Assembly (NCBI RefSeq): GCF_009498035.1
Contig: NZ_CP034550.1
Coordinates: forward strand, 9,424,001 to 9,488,000
Source: Saccharothrix syringae
GTDB lineage: Bacteria; Actinomycetota; Actinomycetes; Mycobacteriales; Pseudonocardiaceae
DNA length: 64,000 bases
Direction: 5' to 3'
The notes beneath the pieces are model-generated. The model worked only from the letters and a program-made list of their open reading frames with translations. It was not told where the DNA came from and ran no database searches. A program made the position numbers and the translations under genes. Positions 18,450-28,831 of this stretch are shown in pieces (position 1 is the stretch's first letter; each line of letters opens with the position of its first letter).

Positions 18450-18512
18450 GTGTCGACCGCATACGTGATTCACACGTCCCTCACCGGGATGTGCGAGTCC
18501 CCGAACGCCTGA
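18450..18512 (+). CDS. candidate 20-residue peptide or leader ORF
   Basis: A GTG start six bases after a perfect GGAGG encodes MSTAYVIHTSLTGMCESPNA and a stop. The upstream sequence (GGTACTTTCTGGGTATG) could contain a promoter. No longer gene follows in the same direction, so it is not an obvious attenuator. Translation is plausible from the ribosome site alone; I know of no family. Confidence 0.3.
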   Translation: MSTAYVIHTSLTGMCESPNA

Positions 18513-18566
18513 ACGTCCTTCGCGGACCTCTGACGTCCCTTGCGGACTTCCGACGTCCCGTTCCCC
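18511..18566. repeat. 20-base tandem repeat, three units
   Basis: Units GAACGTCCTTCGCGGAC, GACGTCCCTTGCGGAC and GACGTCCCGTTCCCC start at 18511, 18532 and 18552. The third is partial. The repeat overlaps the stop codon of the small ORF. Confidence 0.6.
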
Positions 18567-18707
18567 TCTCGACCGTGACCGCACGGTCCAGGCGCGGCGG
18601 TTCGCCCGGCTTGGTGGTCGGGCACCCAACCCCGCGCGGACCGGTCGCCGGCACGGCACCGGTGCTCGACGGCCCGCGGCTTGGCGGTCGCGCGCCGCAC
18701 CGGTACC

Positions 18708-20231
18708 TCAGGCGACAGGCGGCACGCCGGCGGGCGGGACCACCGGGAGCCCACCCGGGGCGCCGTGCTCCAGCAGGGCCAGCACCGCGTCGGTGTCCAG
18801 GTGGTCCGCGACGAGGTCGCCCAGCAGGTCGAGCTGCGCCGCCCGGCGCCCGGCGAAGTCGGTGTCCGGCGCGGGCACGAAGCCCGTGCGGCCCGCGTGG
18901 CCCGCGGCCCAGCGCAGGAACTCGCGGCGGAACGCGTCGTTCTCCAGCAGCCCGTGCCAGTGGGTGCCCGCCACCCGACCGCGCAGCGCGCCCTCGGGCG
19001 TGCCGTCGGAGAGCACCACCAGTCCTTGCTCGGCGTTGCGCACCACCCGCCCGTGGTGGATCTCGTACCCCGTCACGGGTTCGCCGAACGCCGTGCCGCG
19101 CGGCCGGTCGAGGGTCTTGTCGACCTCGAACCGCACATCCACGTCGAGCATGCCCAGGCCGGGCACGTCGCCCGCGCCCGACTCGACCGCGTCCTGGACG
19201 TGCCTGCCGAGCATCTGGAAGCCGCCGCAGACGCCGAGCACCGGGCCGGGGTGCGCGGCGACCGCGTCGGCCAGGCCGGTGGCGCGCAGCCAGCGCAGGT
19301 CGGCCACGGTCGCCTTGGACCCGGGCAGCACCACCAGGTCCGCGTCGGCCAGCCGGGACGGCTCGGTGACGAACCGCACCGACACGCCCGGCTCGCAGGC
19401 CAGCGCCTCGACGTCGGTGGCGTTGGAGATCCGCGGCAGCCGGACCACGGCCACCCGCAGCCACTGGTCGCCGCGCGGCGGCTCGGGGCGGCCGATGACG
19501 CCGTCCGCGGTGTAGGACAGCGAGTCCTCGGCGTCGAGCCACAGCTCCTCGCGCCACGGCAGCACGCCGTGCACGGGGCGCCCGGTGAGCGCGCGCAACT
19601 GGTCCAGGCCCGGCGCGAGCAGCGCGGGGTCGCCGCGGAACTTGTTCACCACGAACCCGCCGATCAACGCCTGGTCGGCGGGGTCGAGCAGGGCCAGGGT
19701 GCCGAACAGGTGCGCGAACACGCCGCCGCGGTCGATGTCGCCGACGACCAGCACCGGCAGGTCCGCGGCCCGCGCCAGGCCCATGTTCGCGATGTCGTCG
19801 GCCCTCAGGTTGATCTCGGCGGGCGAGCCGGCGCCCTCGCAGATCACCACGTCGTAGTCGGCGCGCAGCCCTTCCAGCGTCTCCAGCACGGTGGTGAACA
19901 GCTCGGCCTTGCGCGCCCGGTAGGACAGCGCCGACACCTCGCCGACCGCGCGGCCCAGCACCACCACCTGCGAGCTGCGGTCACCGCCCGGCTTGAGCAG
20001 CACCGGGTTGAACCGCACGCTCGGCTCCAGCCCGCACGCGGCCGCCTGCACCGCCTGGGCCCGGCCGATCTCGCCGCCGTCGCCCGTGACCACCGAGTTG
20101 TTGGACATGTTCTGCGCCTTGAACGGCGCCGTCCGCACCCCCTGCCGGGTCAGCCAGCGGCACAGGCCGGCGGCCAGCACGCTCTTCCCGGCGTCCGAGG
20201 TCGTCCCCGCCACCAGCAACCCACCGCGCAC
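18708..20231 (-). CDS. cobQ: cobyric acid synthase
   Basis: A 507-residue glutamine-dependent amidase that converts adenosylcobyrinic acid a,c-diamide to cobyric acid. Seen: an N-terminal dethiobiotin-synthetase-like P-loop (GTTSDAGKS), a second nucleotide region ([13 protein letters not shown]), and a C-terminal class I glutamine amidotransferase with nucleophile Cys in [11 protein letters not shown] and catalytic His in THWHGLLEN. The start is GTG 20231 with AGGGG five bases upstream; the longer open frame is antisense to the hydrolase gene. It stands alone here, without other cobalamin genes in the window. Divergent from the alpha/beta hydrolase at 20274. Confidence 0.93.
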   Translation of the reverse strand: MRGGLLVAGTTSDAGKSVLAAGLCRWLTRQGVRTAPFKAQNMSNNSVVTGDGGEIGRAQAVQAAACGLEPSVRFNPVLLKPGGDRSSQVVVLGRAVGEVSALSYRARKAELFTTVLETLEGLRADYDVVICEGAGSPAEINLRADDIANMGLARAADLPVLVVGDIDRGGVFAHLFGTLALLDPADQALIGGFVVNKFRGDPALLAPGLDQLRALTGRPVHGVLPWREELWLDAEDSLSYTADGVIGRPEPPRGDQWLRVAVVRLPRISNATDVEALACEPGVSVRFVTEPSRLADADLVVLPGSKATVADLRWLRATGLADAVAAHPGPVLGVCGGFQMLGRHVQDAVESGAGDVPGLGMLDVDVRFEVDKTLDRPRGTAFGEPVTGYEIHHGRVVRNAEQGLVVLSDGTPEGALRGRVAGTHWHGLLENDAFRREFLRWAAGHAGRTGFVPAPDTDFAGRRAAQLDLLGDLVADHLDTDAVLALLEHGAPGGLPVVPPAGVPPVA

Positions 20232-20273
20232 GAACACCCCTACCCGTCGGTCCCGGCTGACATCATCCACATC

Positions 20274-20978
20274 ATGGTCGACGTGCCCGCCACCGCAGTC
20301 CTGGTGCACAGCCCCTACCTCGGACCCGCCAGCCTCCGGCCGCTCGCCGGCGCGCTGGCCGCGCTGGGCCACCCGGTCCTGCTGCTGGACGTGCGCGTCA
20401 CGGTCAACGCCGCGCCCGTGCACCAGCGCCTGATCGGCGTGTTCGCCGACGCGGTCGAGGACTCCGGGGTCGAGGGCGACCTGGTGCTGGTCGGGCACGG
20501 CGCCGCCGGTCCGCTGCTGCCCGCGTTCGCCGACGCCCTGGAGACGCCCGTGCGCGGGCTGGTGTTCCTCGACGCCGAGCTGCCCACGCCCGGCCGGAGC
20601 TGGCGCGACGACGCGCCGCCCGAGCGCATGGCGCACCTGAAGTCCATCTCCCGCGACGGCCTGATGCCGCGCTGGGACCTCTGGTTCGCGCCCGAGGCGC
20701 TGTCGGCGATGGTGCCCGACGTGCGGCTGCTGGAGGAGATCGTCGGCGAGGCGCCCGAGGTGCCGCTGGCGTTGCTCAAGGAGCCCCGGCCCACCGTGCC
20801 GTGGACCGGGCCGTGCTCCTACCTGAGGCTCGGCCCGGCCTGCGACGACGCGGCGGCGCGGGCGGGCGCGCTGGGCTGGCCCGTGGTCCGGCTCGACGCC
20901 CACCACCTGGCCGCCGCCACCGCGCCAGGGGACGTGGCGGCGGCGCTGGTGCCGCTGCTCGGCGTCAGCAGAGGGTGA
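20274..20978 (+). CDS. alpha/beta-hydrolase-like protein
   Basis: A 234-residue protein starting at ATG 20274. It looks like an alpha/beta hydrolase: [22 protein letters not shown] near the N-terminus and a nucleophile-elbow position VGHGAAG. There the expected G-x-S-x-G has Gly where Ser should be (GHGAAG), so catalysis may be lost. A C-terminal His is present (RLDAHHLAA). Its last 14 bases overlap the convergent map gene. Function unknown. Confidence 0.75.
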   Translation: MVDVPATAVLVHSPYLGPASLRPLAGALAALGHPVLLLDVRVTVNAAPVHQRLIGVFADAVEDSGVEGDLVLVGHGAAGPLLPAFADALETPVRGLVFLDAELPTPGRSWRDDAPPERMAHLKSISRDGLMPRWDLWFAPEALSAMVPDVRLLEEIVGEAPEVPLALLKEPRPTVPWTGPCSYLRLGPACDDAAARAGALGWPVVRLDAHHLAAATAPGDVAAALVPLLGVSRG

Positions 20979-21822
20979 GGATCTCCACGCCGTCGTCGGT
21001 CACCAGGACCGTGTGCTCGAACTGGGCGGTCCAGCTCTTGTCGCGGGTGGTGACCGTCCAGCCGTCGTCCCAGATGTCGTGCTCGATGCCGCCGAGGGTG
21101 ATCATCGGCTCGATGGTGAACGTCATGCCCGGCTCGATCACCGTGGGCACGTGCGGCGCGTCGTAGTGCAGCACCACGAGGCCGCTGTGGAAGGTGCGGC
21201 CGATGCCGTGGCCGGTGAAGTCGCGCACCACGCCGTAGCCGAAGCGGTTGGCGTAGGACTCGATGACGCGGCCCACGACGTTGAGCTGCCGGCCCGGCTT
21301 GACCGCCTTGATCGCGCGCATGGTGGCCTCGTGGGTGCGCTCGACGAGCAGGCGCACCTCGTCGCTCACGTCGCCGGCGAGGAAGGTGGCGTTGGTGTCG
21401 CCGTGCACGCCGCCGATGAAGGCGGTGACGTCGACGTTGACGATGTCGCCGTCCTCGACCACGGTCGAGTCGGGGATGCCGTGGCAGATGACCTCGTTGA
21501 GCGAGGTGCAGCAGGACTTCGGGAACCCGCGGTAACCCAGGGTGGACGGGTACGCGCCGTTGTCGCAGAGGAACTCGTGGACGACCGCGTCGATCTCGTC
21601 GGTGGTCACCCCGGGCACGACGACCTTGCCCGCCTCCTGCAACGCCTGCGCCGCGAGCCGCCCGGCCACGCGCATCGCCTCGACCACGTCGGGCGGCTGC
21701 ACCCAGGGGTCGGTGTTGCGCTGGGGTTCGGGCCGGTCGACGTACTCGGGCCGCTCGATCTCGGGCGGCACCGGACGGCGGGGGGACTGCACACCTGGCT
21801 GGAGGACGGCACGCACGGACAT
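20965..21822 (-). CDS. map: methionine aminopeptidase, type I
   Basis: A 285-residue enzyme that removes the initiator Met. It has the five metal ligands in conserved contexts: Asp in [11 protein letters not shown], Asp in HGDTNATF, His in [11 protein letters not shown], Glu in FTIEPM and Glu in FEHTVLV. It carries the N-terminal extension with a proline-rich SH3-binding-like stretch ([16 protein letters not shown]), as in mycobacterial MapB (Rv2861c). Same neighbourhood as in M. tuberculosis, downstream of the penicillin-binding lipoprotein. Confidence 0.95.
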   Translation of the reverse strand: MSVRAVLQPGVQSPRRPVPPEIERPEYVDRPEPQRNTDPWVQPPDVVEAMRVAGRLAAQALQEAGKVVVPGVTTDEIDAVVHEFLCDNGAYPSTLGYRGFPKSCCTSLNEVICHGIPDSTVVEDGDIVNVDVTAFIGGVHGDTNATFLAGDVSDEVRLLVERTHEATMRAIKAVKPGRQLNVVGRVIESYANRFGYGVVRDFTGHGIGRTFHSGLVVLHYDAPHVPTVIEPGMTFTIEPMITLGGIEHDIWDDGWTVTTRDKSWTAQFEHTVLVTDDGVEILTLC

Positions 21823-21905
21823 GCCCCCAGGTTACGGCGCGCCGGGTCGGGTGGTGCGCCGCGTGCCCACTACGCGGGCGCCTCGGCCGTGCCCGGCCGC
21901 CCCGT

Positions 21906-23705
21906 TCACCCCAACGCCGCCAGGAACCGCCCCGACGCCTCCACCGCCGGCGCCGACGAGTTCGTGCCCAGCAGCAGCGTGGCGAAGGCGACGTCCCCCC
22001 GGTAGCCGATGAACCAGCCGTGGGAGTTGGTGCCGTCCCCGAACTGCGCCGTGCCGGTCTTGCCGCGCACGTCCCCGTACGGCTGGAGCTGCGTCGCGGA
22101 CCCCGCCACGACCACCTCGCGCATCATCGCCCGCAGCGGCTCCAGGACCGCCGGGGCGGGCGGGGTCGGGGTGTGGTCCGCCTTGGTCTCCCGACCGGTC
22201 AGCAGCGACGGGACGGGCACCTTCCCGGACGCCGCCGTCGCCGCCACCAGCGCCATGCCGAACGGGCTGGCCAGCACCTTCCCCTGGCCGAAGCCGTCCT
22301 CGGCCCGCTCCACCACGTCCGTCGCGGGCGGCACCGAGCCGGTGATCGTGGTGACGGCCGGGATCTCGAAGTCGACGCCCAGGCCGAACGAGTCGGCGGC
22401 CGCGGTCAGGGCGTCCGGCGTCATCGCGGCCGCGAGCTGCGCGAACGTGGTGTTGCACGACACCGCGAACGCCGTGGTCAGCGGCACGGTGCCCTTGTCG
22501 AACTCGCGGTCGTTGGGCACGATCCGCCGACCGTCGACCGTCGTCCTCCCCGGGCACGGCACGGGGGTGTCGGCGGCGACCGCCCCCGACGCGAGGGCCG
22601 CCGCGGCGGACACCACCTTGAACGTCGAGCCCGGCGGGTACTGGCCGGTCAGGGCCACCGCGCCCTCCTGGTCGGCCGGGGCGTTCTGCGCCACGGCCAG
22701 CACGTCGCCGGTGGTGGCGGACAGCGCGACCAGCATCGCCGCCTGCGGCACCGGCTCCAGCGCGTCCTCGGCCGCGGTCATCACCGCGCGGCTGAGCTTG
22801 GTCCCGACGGCCTCGGCGGGCTCGGGCGCCTGCTCGTGCAGCACCTCCACCTCCTCGCCGGCCGCGTTGACGGTGAACACGCGCAGCCCGGCCCGCCCGG
22901 AGATGTCCTCCTCCACGAACTTCCGCACCGCGGGCAGCACCTGCGACCCGAACGTGCGCGACGGCGCGAGCAGGCTCTTCTGCGAGGTGAACCGCACGCC
23001 CGGCAGGTCGTAGATGGCGGGCTTGACGGTCTGGTAGTCCGCGTCGCGCAGCGCCGCCACCTGGTAGACCTGCCCGGACGGCACCTTCGCCGCGCCCTCG
23101 GTGATCGACTGCGGCGTGATCGTGGGGTCGATCGGGTTCAGCGCCGCCGCCAGCGCACCGACCACCGCGTCGCGGTCGCCCGCCTGCGCGGGGTCGAGCA
23201 GGACCGACACGACGACCTCCGGCGAGAGCAGCGGCACGCCGTCGCGGTCGAGCACCGGCGCCGGTTCCGGCTTCACCTCGGCCAGGCCCAGCGCCTGCTG
23301 CGCGCCGAGCTTCGGGTGGACCGCGGACGGCACCCAGTGCACCTTCCAGTCGTCCTCCTCGCGGCGCAGCTCCAGCTTCGCCTGGTAGCCCCACGCGTGC
23401 CCGTGCCCGAGGTCCCAGTCGTAGCCCACCGAAGCCTCGGCCGTGCCCGCGCCGTCGGCCTCGCGCACCTGCTCCACGGTCGTGCGCAGGCCCGCGGGTT
23501 TCAGCGCCTCGCGCACCTGGCCCAGCAGCTCCCGGGCCCCGCCCGGGTCGTCGGTGACCGCCGCGGCGCCGTCGAGGTCGCCGGCCGCCACCCTGGTCAG
23601 GAAGTCGTTGGTCACCTCGTCCGGGCCGGGGCGGGAGGAGAACAGGCCGCAGCCGCTGACGAGCAGCAGCACGGCCCCGGACAGGGCCAGCGTGCGCGCG
23701 ATCAC
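21906..23705 (-). CDS. penicillin-binding lipoprotein, NTF2-like transpeptidase
   Basis: A 599-residue class B penicillin-binding protein. A lipoprotein signal ends LLVSGCG with Cys19. An NTF2-like MecA N-terminal domain follows (about 30-150), then a PBP dimer domain, then the transpeptidase with S360-T-F-K363, SCN (VSCNTTF) and K549-T-G551. It cross-links peptidoglycan outside the membrane. MecA-like N-terminal domains occur in beta-lactam-tolerant PBPs, and the M. tuberculosis counterpart is Rv2864c. The start is GTG 23705 (MIARTLALSG...). Sits between map and the GNAT gene on the same strand. Confidence 0.92.
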   Translation of the reverse strand: MIARTLALSGAVLLLVSGCGLFSSRPGPDEVTNDFLTRVAAGDLDGAAAVTDDPGGARELLGQVREALKPAGLRTTVEQVREADGAGTAEASVGYDWDLGHGHAWGYQAKLELRREEDDWKVHWVPSAVHPKLGAQQALGLAEVKPEPAPVLDRDGVPLLSPEVVVSVLLDPAQAGDRDAVVGALAAALNPIDPTITPQSITEGAAKVPSGQVYQVAALRDADYQTVKPAIYDLPGVRFTSQKSLLAPSRTFGSQVLPAVRKFVEEDISGRAGLRVFTVNAAGEEVEVLHEQAPEPAEAVGTKLSRAVMTAAEDALEPVPQAAMLVALSATTGDVLAVAQNAPADQEGAVALTGQYPPGSTFKVVSAAAALASGAVAADTPVPCPGRTTVDGRRIVPNDREFDKGTVPLTTAFAVSCNTTFAQLAAAMTPDALTAAADSFGLGVDFEIPAVTTITGSVPPATDVVERAEDGFGQGKVLASPFGMALVAATAASGKVPVPSLLTGRETKADHTPTPPAPAVLEPLRAMMREVVVAGSATQLQPYGDVRGKTGTAQFGDGTNSHGWFIGYRGDVAFATLLLGTNSSAPAVEASGRFLAALG

Positions 23706-23748
23706 GGCGCCGAGTATGCCCGCACGCCGGGCCGGGGCTCGCGCAGGT

Positions 23749-24603
23749 TCAGAACAGCACGGTGGCGTACCGGCCGACCTGGGTGAAGCCGATCTTGCGG
23801 TAGGCGGCCCTGGCGACGTCGTTGTAGGAGTTGACGTACAGCGACGCGGTCCGGCCCATGCCCCTGACCAGGCGTTCCGCCACCGCCGCGGTGCCCGCCG
23901 CGCCGATGCCGCACCCGCGCCGGTCCGGCCGCACCCACACGCCCTGGATCTGGCCGACCTTGCCCGACATGGCGCCGATCTCGGCCTTGAACACCACGTC
24001 GCCGCCCTCGAACCGGGCGAACGCCCGCCCACCCGCGATCAGCTCGGCCACCCGCGCCCGGTAGGACGCGCCGCCGTCCTCGGCGCACGGGTCGACGCCG
24101 ACCTCCTCGATGAACATGGCGATGGCCGCGGGCAGGTACCGGTCCAGCTCGTCGGGCCGCACCGGGCGCACCAGCGGGTCGAGCGGGATCGACGGGCTGC
24201 CGTCCAGCGCCATCAGCGGCTGGTCGGCGCGCACCTCGCGGGCCGGGCCCCAGTCGGGGGCCAGCTCCTCCCACAGGCCGAGCACCTGCTCGGCGGGCCC
24301 GACCAGGGACGAGCACATCCGGCCCCGGCGACGCGCCCGGTCGGCGAAGCTGCGCAGCGCCGCGGCGTCGCCGCACAGCGGGATCAGGTTCGGACCGGCG
24401 AAGCACAGGGCGTCGACCCGGCCGCCGCGCAGCGACCGCTGGTCGTACGCCCAGACCTCACCACCGAGCCGCCACGGGTCGAGGCCGGCGACCTCGACCC
24501 TGGCCGCGACCATGCAGGACGCCACCGGGTCGGCGGCGAGCACCGCGAGGACCTCGGGCAGGTCCCGCTCGTCGAGCAAACGCGCGCCAGCGAGCCTCAA
24601 CAC
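23749..24603 (-). CDS. two-domain GNAT acetyltransferase
   Basis: A 284-residue protein with an N-terminal DUF4081-like domain (LRLAGARLLDERDLPEVLAVL) and a C-terminal GNAT domain. Acetyl-CoA binding motif A is IQGVWVRPDRRGCGIGAAG. It corresponds by position to Rv2867c, next to ispG. Acceptor unknown. It begins 49 bases after the ispG stop and is likely part of the dxr-rip-ispG transcript. Confidence 0.9.
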   Translation of the reverse strand: MLRLAGARLLDERDLPEVLAVLAADPVASCMVAARVEVAGLDPWRLGGEVWAYDQRSLRGGRVDALCFAGPNLIPLCGDAAALRSFADRARRRGRMCSSLVGPAEQVLGLWEELAPDWGPAREVRADQPLMALDGSPSIPLDPLVRPVRPDELDRYLPAAIAMFIEEVGVDPCAEDGGASYRARVAELIAGGRAFARFEGGDVVFKAEIGAMSGKVGQIQGVWVRPDRRGCGIGAAGTAAVAERLVRGMGRTASLYVNSYNDVARAAYRKIGFTQVGRYATVLF

Positions 24604-24652
24604 GGCTCAAGCGTGCCAGATGGACCGGTGGTCGCGCGCGTCGGACACCCGC

Positions 24653-25810
24653 TCAGCCGACCGTCACCACCGGCTGGGCACCCTCGACGGGCTCGCCCAT
24701 CTCCTCGGCGATGCGCATGGCCTCCTCGATCAGGGTCTCCACGATCTGGTGCTCCGGCACGGTCTTGACGACCTGGCCCTTGACGAAGATCTGGCCCTTG
24801 CCGTTGCCCGACGCCACCCCGAGGTCGGCCTCCCGCGCCTCGCCCGGCCCGTTGACCACGCAGCCCATCACCGCCACCCGCAGCGGCACCTCCAGGCCCT
24901 CCAGGCCCGCGGTGACCTGCTCGGCCAGCGTGTAGACGTCCACCTGGGCGCGTCCGCACGACGGGCAGGAGACGATCTCCAACTTGCGCGGGCGCAGGTT
25001 GAGCGACTGCAGGATCTGGTGCCCGACCTTGACCTCTTCGACGGGCGGCGCGGACAGCGAGACCCGGATCGTGTCGCCGATGCCCTGCCGCAGCAGCGCG
25101 CCGAACGCCACCGCCGACTTGATCGTGCCCTGGAACGCCGGACCCGCCTCGGTCACGCCCAGGTGCAGCGGGTAGTCGCACTGCTCGGCCAGCAGCTCGT
25201 AGGCCCGGATCATCACCACCGGGTCGTTGTGCTTCACGCTGATCTTCAGGTCGTGGAAGTCGTGCTCGGCGAACAGCGACGCCTCCCACAACGCCGACTC
25301 CGCCAACGCCTCCGGCGTGGCCTTGCCGTACTTGGCCAGCAACCGCGGGTCCAGCGACCCGGCGTTGACCCCGATCCGGATCGGCGTGCCGTGGTCCCGC
25401 GCCGCCCGCGCGATCTCGCGGACCTTGTCGTCGAAGCGCTTGATGTTGCCCGGGTTGACCCGCACCGCCGCGCAGCCGGCCTCGATCGCGGCGAAGACGT
25501 ACTTGGGCTGGAAGTGGATGTCCGCGATCACCGGGATCTGCGACTTGCGCGCGATCGCCGACAGGGCGTCCGCGTCGTCCTGCGACGGGCACGCCACCCG
25601 CACGATGTCGCAGCCCGCCGCGGTCAACTCCGCGATCTGCTGCAACGTCGCGTTCACGTCCGCCGTGACCGTCGTGGTCATCGACTGCACCGACACCGGG
25701 AACTCCGACCCGACCCCCACCGACCCCACCATCAGCTGACGGGTGCGCCGCCGCTCCGACAACACGGGGGGCGGCATCGCCGGGATGCCGAGCATGACGC
25801 CGTCGCTCAT
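24653..25810 (-). CDS. ispG: 4-hydroxy-3-methylbut-2-enyl diphosphate synthase (flavodoxin)
   Basis: A 385-residue iron-sulfur enzyme converting MEcPP to HMBPP in the MEP isoprenoid pathway. Seen: [20 protein letters not shown] near the N-terminus, the TIM-barrel domain, and a C-terminal [4Fe-4S] domain with CPSCGR and the third Cys in [10 protein letters not shown]. The next-to-next upstream gene is dxr, so two MEP steps are linked. The start is ATG 25810. It is 16 bases downstream of rip. Confidence 0.97.
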   Translation of the reverse strand: MSDGVMLGIPAMPPPVLSERRRTRQLMVGSVGVGSEFPVSVQSMTTTVTADVNATLQQIAELTAAGCDIVRVACPSQDDADALSAIARKSQIPVIADIHFQPKYVFAAIEAGCAAVRVNPGNIKRFDDKVREIARAARDHGTPIRIGVNAGSLDPRLLAKYGKATPEALAESALWEASLFAEHDFHDLKISVKHNDPVVMIRAYELLAEQCDYPLHLGVTEAGPAFQGTIKSAVAFGALLRQGIGDTIRVSLSAPPVEEVKVGHQILQSLNLRPRKLEIVSCPSCGRAQVDVYTLAEQVTAGLEGLEVPLRVAVMGCVVNGPGEAREADLGVASGNGKGQIFVKGQVVKTVPEHQIVETLIEEAMRIAEEMGEPVEGAQPVVTVG

Positions 25811-25826
25811 CGCGCTGAAATACCTC

Positions 25827-27023
25827 TCACTGGCCGAGTCGGATGGGGTTGACGATGTCCGCGGTGACCGTCAGCAGCGTGACGGCGCCACCGACGAAGA
25901 TCACGAAGTAGGTCAGCGGCAGCAGCCGCAGGTAGTTCACCGGCGCACCGACGGGCAGGCCCCGCAGGCCCCGCACCCAGTTTCGCACCCGTTCGTAGAG
26001 GTTGACCGCGATGTGACCACCGTCAAGCGGCAGCAGGGGCAGGAGGTTGAACACACCGACGAAGAAGTTCAGGCCGGCGAGCATGAGCCAGAAGAACTGC
26101 CACAGGCCCTGCTCCACCGCCTCGCCGCCGAGCCGGCTCGCGCCGACCACGCTGACCGGGCTGTCCACGTCGCGCTCGGCGCCGCCGATGGCCTCGATGA
26201 CCGCGGGGATCTTCTCGGGGAACCGCAGCAGGCCCTGCCAGGTGTTGGCGAACATGTCGCCGGTGTACTCGGTGGCCCCGCCCAGCGCGGTCAGCGCGTT
26301 GTAGTCGAACTCGCGCTGGTGGATGATCCCGATCGCGCCGACCTCGCGCTTGTAGGTCGAGCCGTCCTTGCGCTGCAGCTCCCGCTCGACCCGCGCCACG
26401 TCGACGTTGAGGGTCAGCTCCTGCCCGTCGCGCCGGACCCTGAACTCGGTCGCGCCGACCCGGTCGCGGGTCACCCGCAGCACGTCCGACCAGGTCGGCG
26501 TGGCGGTCCCGGCCACGGCCAGGACCTCGTCGCCCGCCCGGAAGCCCGCGTCCCGGGCCGGTGCGGGCGCGCCGGGGGCGCAGTCGGCCGAGGTGCCGCT
26601 CTGCACGCACTGGCTGACCTCGGCGACCAGCGGGGTGTCGCGCAGGTTCGGCAGGCCCATGGTGAAGGCCATCACGTACAGGATGACGAAGCCGAGGATG
26701 AAGTGCGTGATGGAGCCCGCGGAGAGCACGATCACGCGCTTCCAGGTCTTCTGCCGGTAGAAGGCGCGCCGCTCGTCCTCGGGGCGGACCTCCTCCAGCG
26801 CGGTCATGCCGGTGATCTCGCAGAACCCGCCGGCCGGGATGGCCTTGAGGCCGTACTCGGTCTCGCCGCGGCGGAACGAGAAGATCTTGGGGCCGAACCC
26901 GATGAAGTAGCGGGTGACCTTCATCCCGAACATCTTCGCGGTGCCCAGGTGGCCCAGCTCGTGCAGCGCGATGGAGATGCCGATGAGCAGCGCGAACAGC
27001 AGGATGCCGAAAAAGTAGACCAC
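25827..27023 (-). CDS. rip: site-2 intramembrane metalloprotease (Rip1/RseP)
   Basis: A 398-residue membrane protease. The zinc motif H21ELGH25 lies in the first transmembrane helix and the LDG motif in the third ([11 protein letters not shown]). A PDZ domain lies between (about residues 125-220). It cleaves membrane-bound anti-sigma factors after an initial cut outside the membrane. The start is GTG 27023, two bases after the dxr stop (TGAcaGTG), indicating translational coupling; the long frame that continues upstream is antisense-like noise within dxr. Same dxr-rip-ispG order as Rv2870c-Rv2868c. Confidence 0.95.
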   Translation of the reverse strand: MVYFFGILLFALLIGISIALHELGHLGTAKMFGMKVTRYFIGFGPKIFSFRRGETEYGLKAIPAGGFCEITGMTALEEVRPEDERRAFYRQKTWKRVIVLSAGSITHFILGFVILYVMAFTMGLPNLRDTPLVAEVSQCVQSGTSADCAPGAPAPARDAGFRAGDEVLAVAGTATPTWSDVLRVTRDRVGATEFRVRRDGQELTLNVDVARVERELQRKDGSTYKREVGAIGIIHQREFDYNALTALGGATEYTGDMFANTWQGLLRFPEKIPAVIEAIGGAERDVDSPVSVVGASRLGGEAVEQGLWQFFWLMLAGLNFFVGVFNLLPLLPLDGGHIAVNLYERVRNWVRGLRGLPVGAPVNYLRLLPLTYFVIFVGGAVTLLTVTADIVNPIRLGQ

Positions 27024-27025
27024 TG

Positions 27026-28252
27026 TCAGCCCAGTCCTTCCCGCGAGCCCACCGAGGTGGCCACGAGTTCCCGTGCCCGTACCCGGGCCCACTGCTCCGC
27101 CGCGAGCACCTCGGCGACGTCCGCCGGTTCCCGCGCCCAGCCGCCCGCCTCCGCCAGCACCCGCTCGACAGTGTCCACGATGGAGGTGAACGGCGTGCCA
27201 CCGGCGAGGAAGACCGCTACGGCCTCCTCGTTGGCGGCGTTGTAGACGGCCGGCAGGCAACCCCCGCCGGAGCCCGCCTGCCTGGCCAGCCGCACCGCCG
27301 GGAAGGTCTCGTCGTCCAGCGGCTCGAACGTCCAGGCGGTTGCCACGTCGAAGGTACACGCGGACGCGGCGCCCGGGACGCGGTCGGGCCAGCCCAGGGC
27401 CAGCGCGATCGGCAGGCGCATGTCGGGCGGGCTGGCCTGGGCCAGCGTGGAGCCGTCGGTGAAGGTCACCATCGAGTGGATCACCGACTGCGGGTGCACG
27501 ACCACGTCGACGCGGTCGTACGGCACCCCGAAGAGCAGGTGCGCCTCGATCAGCTCCAGGCCCTTGTTGACCAGGGTGGCCGAGTTGACCGTGATGACCG
27601 GGCCCATCGACCACGTGGGGTGGGCCAGGGCCTCGCCCGCGGTCACGCCGGCCAGCCCGTCGCGGGTGCGGCCGCGGAACGGGCCGCCGGAGGCGGTGAG
27701 CACCAGCCGGGCGACCTCGTCGGACCGGCCGCCGCGCAGGCACTGGGCCAGCGCGGAGTGCTCGGAGTCGACCGGCACGAGCTGCCCCGGCTTCGCGGCC
27801 CTGAGCACCAGCGGGCCGCCCGCGATCAGCGACTCCTTGTTGGCCAGGGCCAGGGTCGCGCCGGTGGCCAGCGCGTGCAGCGTCGGCTCCAGCCCGATGG
27901 AGCCGGTGATGCCGTTGAGCACCACGTCCGCCGGGGTGGAGTCGACCAGGTCGGTCATCGCGGTGGGACCCGCCAGCACGCGCGGCAGCTTGAACCGCCC
28001 GCGCGAGTAGCCGCGCTTCTGCGCCTCGGCGTAGAGGGCGAGGGTGACGTCCTCGACCGCGGTGGCCCGCGCGACCGCGACGGCCTCGACCCCGTGCTCG
28101 ACGGCCTGCGCGGCCAGGGTGGCCGGGTCCGCGCCCCCGGCGGCCAGCCCGGCGACGGCGAAGCGGTCCCGGTTGGCGGCGATGACGTCGAGGGCCTGGG
28201 TGCCGATCGAGCCGGTGGACCCGAGGACCAGGACGGTGCGTGGTGTGCTCAT
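27026..28252 (-). CDS. dxr: 1-deoxy-D-xylulose 5-phosphate reductoisomerase
   Basis: A 408-residue NADPH-dependent enzyme forming MEP, the first committed step of the isoprenoid pathway. Seen: NADPH motif [10 protein letters not shown] at the N-terminus, [11 protein letters not shown], the catalytic/metal region [13 protein letters not shown] with ASGGPFRG, and [20 protein letters not shown]. The start is ATG 28252. First gene of the likely dxr-rip-ispG-GNAT operon. Confidence 0.97.
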   Translation of the reverse strand: MSTPRTVLVLGSTGSIGTQALDVIAANRDRFAVAGLAAGGADPATLAAQAVEHGVEAVAVARATAVEDVTLALYAEAQKRGYSRGRFKLPRVLAGPTAMTDLVDSTPADVVLNGITGSIGLEPTLHALATGATLALANKESLIAGGPLVLRAAKPGQLVPVDSEHSALAQCLRGGRSDEVARLVLTASGGPFRGRTRDGLAGVTAGEALAHPTWSMGPVITVNSATLVNKGLELIEAHLLFGVPYDRVDVVVHPQSVIHSMVTFTDGSTLAQASPPDMRLPIALALGWPDRVPGAASACTFDVATAWTFEPLDDETFPAVRLARQAGSGGGCLPAVYNAANEEAVAVFLAGGTPFTSIVDTVERVLAEAGGWAREPADVAEVLAAEQWARVRARELVATSVGSREGLG

Positions 28253-28426
28253 CACGCGCCATTGTCCCGGACGCCCCCAAGCCGTCCGGGGCGCCCCGGA
28301 CTCGGTCACGGCGGTGGTTTGATAACAGAACGATAACTAGCGCGTTTTCTCACTCGAACGTGGGCACTCCCCGATCAAGCGCCGCGACGGATCCGCCCGC
28401 CGCGGCCTTCAGGAAGGAGAGCCCCC

Positions 28427-28693
28427 GTGGGCATCTTGGGTTGGATCATTCTCGGCCTGATCGCGGGTGCCATCGCCAAGGCCATCATGCCTGGTCGGGA
28501 CCCCGGTGGCATCATCATCACGATGCTGCTCGGCATCGTCGGCGCCATCATCGGCGGCTTCGTCGGCCGCGCGATCTTCGGGTCCGACATCAACTCGTTC
28601 TTCGACCTGAGCACGTGGCTGCTGGCCATCCTCGGCTCGCTGATCGTGCTCGGCGTCTACCGGCTGGTGACCGGCAACCGTGCCAGGGCTTGA
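28427..28693 (+). CDS. GlsB/YeaQ/YmgE family membrane protein
   Basis: An 88-residue protein with three hydrophobic helices and the family pattern ILGLIAGAIAKAIMPGRDPGG ... GIVGAIIGGFVG. The GTG start follows AGGAAGG. Members are small stress-linked membrane proteins labelled transglycosylase-associated; the molecular role is unclear. The 174-base gap from dxr holds an AT-rich stretch (TTTGATAACAGAACGATAACTA near 28318) that probably contains the promoter. Confidence 0.92.
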   Translation: MGILGWIILGLIAGAIAKAIMPGRDPGGIIITMLLGIVGAIIGGFVGRAIFGSDINSFFDLSTWLLAILGSLIVLGVYRLVTGNRARA

Positions 28694-28730
28694 CGCTTGA
28701 CCGCCCACCCGGGCGGGCTTGAACCCTGAA

Positions 28731-28770
28731 GCGCGACCCCCGTCGACCCCCTCGTCGACGGGGGTCGCGC
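28731..28770. terminator. bidirectional terminator
   Basis: A perfect 17-bp stem, GCGCGACCCCCGTCGAC (28731-28747) with GTCGACGGGGGTCGCGC (28754-28770), and a six-base loop. It lies between the convergent GlsB and response-regulator genes. Confidence 0.9.
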
Positions 28771-28831
28771 CGCGTTCACGGCCGAACCGGCCTGGTCAAC
28801 GCCCTCGCCACCCGGTCCGCAAACGCTTGCG

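Larger units (their letters stand above)
18362..18707. other. 346-base intergenic region between convergent genes
   Basis: It holds a small ORF with a strong ribosome site (18450-18512) and a 20-base tandem repeat (18511 onward). It also has an inverted pair GTGTGA/TCACAC near 18443-18476 and a C/G-rich tail. No larger protein is convincing in any frame. Confidence 0.5.

Noticed and set aside
18681..20273. Plus-strand open frame before the alpha/beta hydrolase
   Set aside because: It is antisense to cobQ over its whole length. The hydrolase fold begins at ATG 20274.
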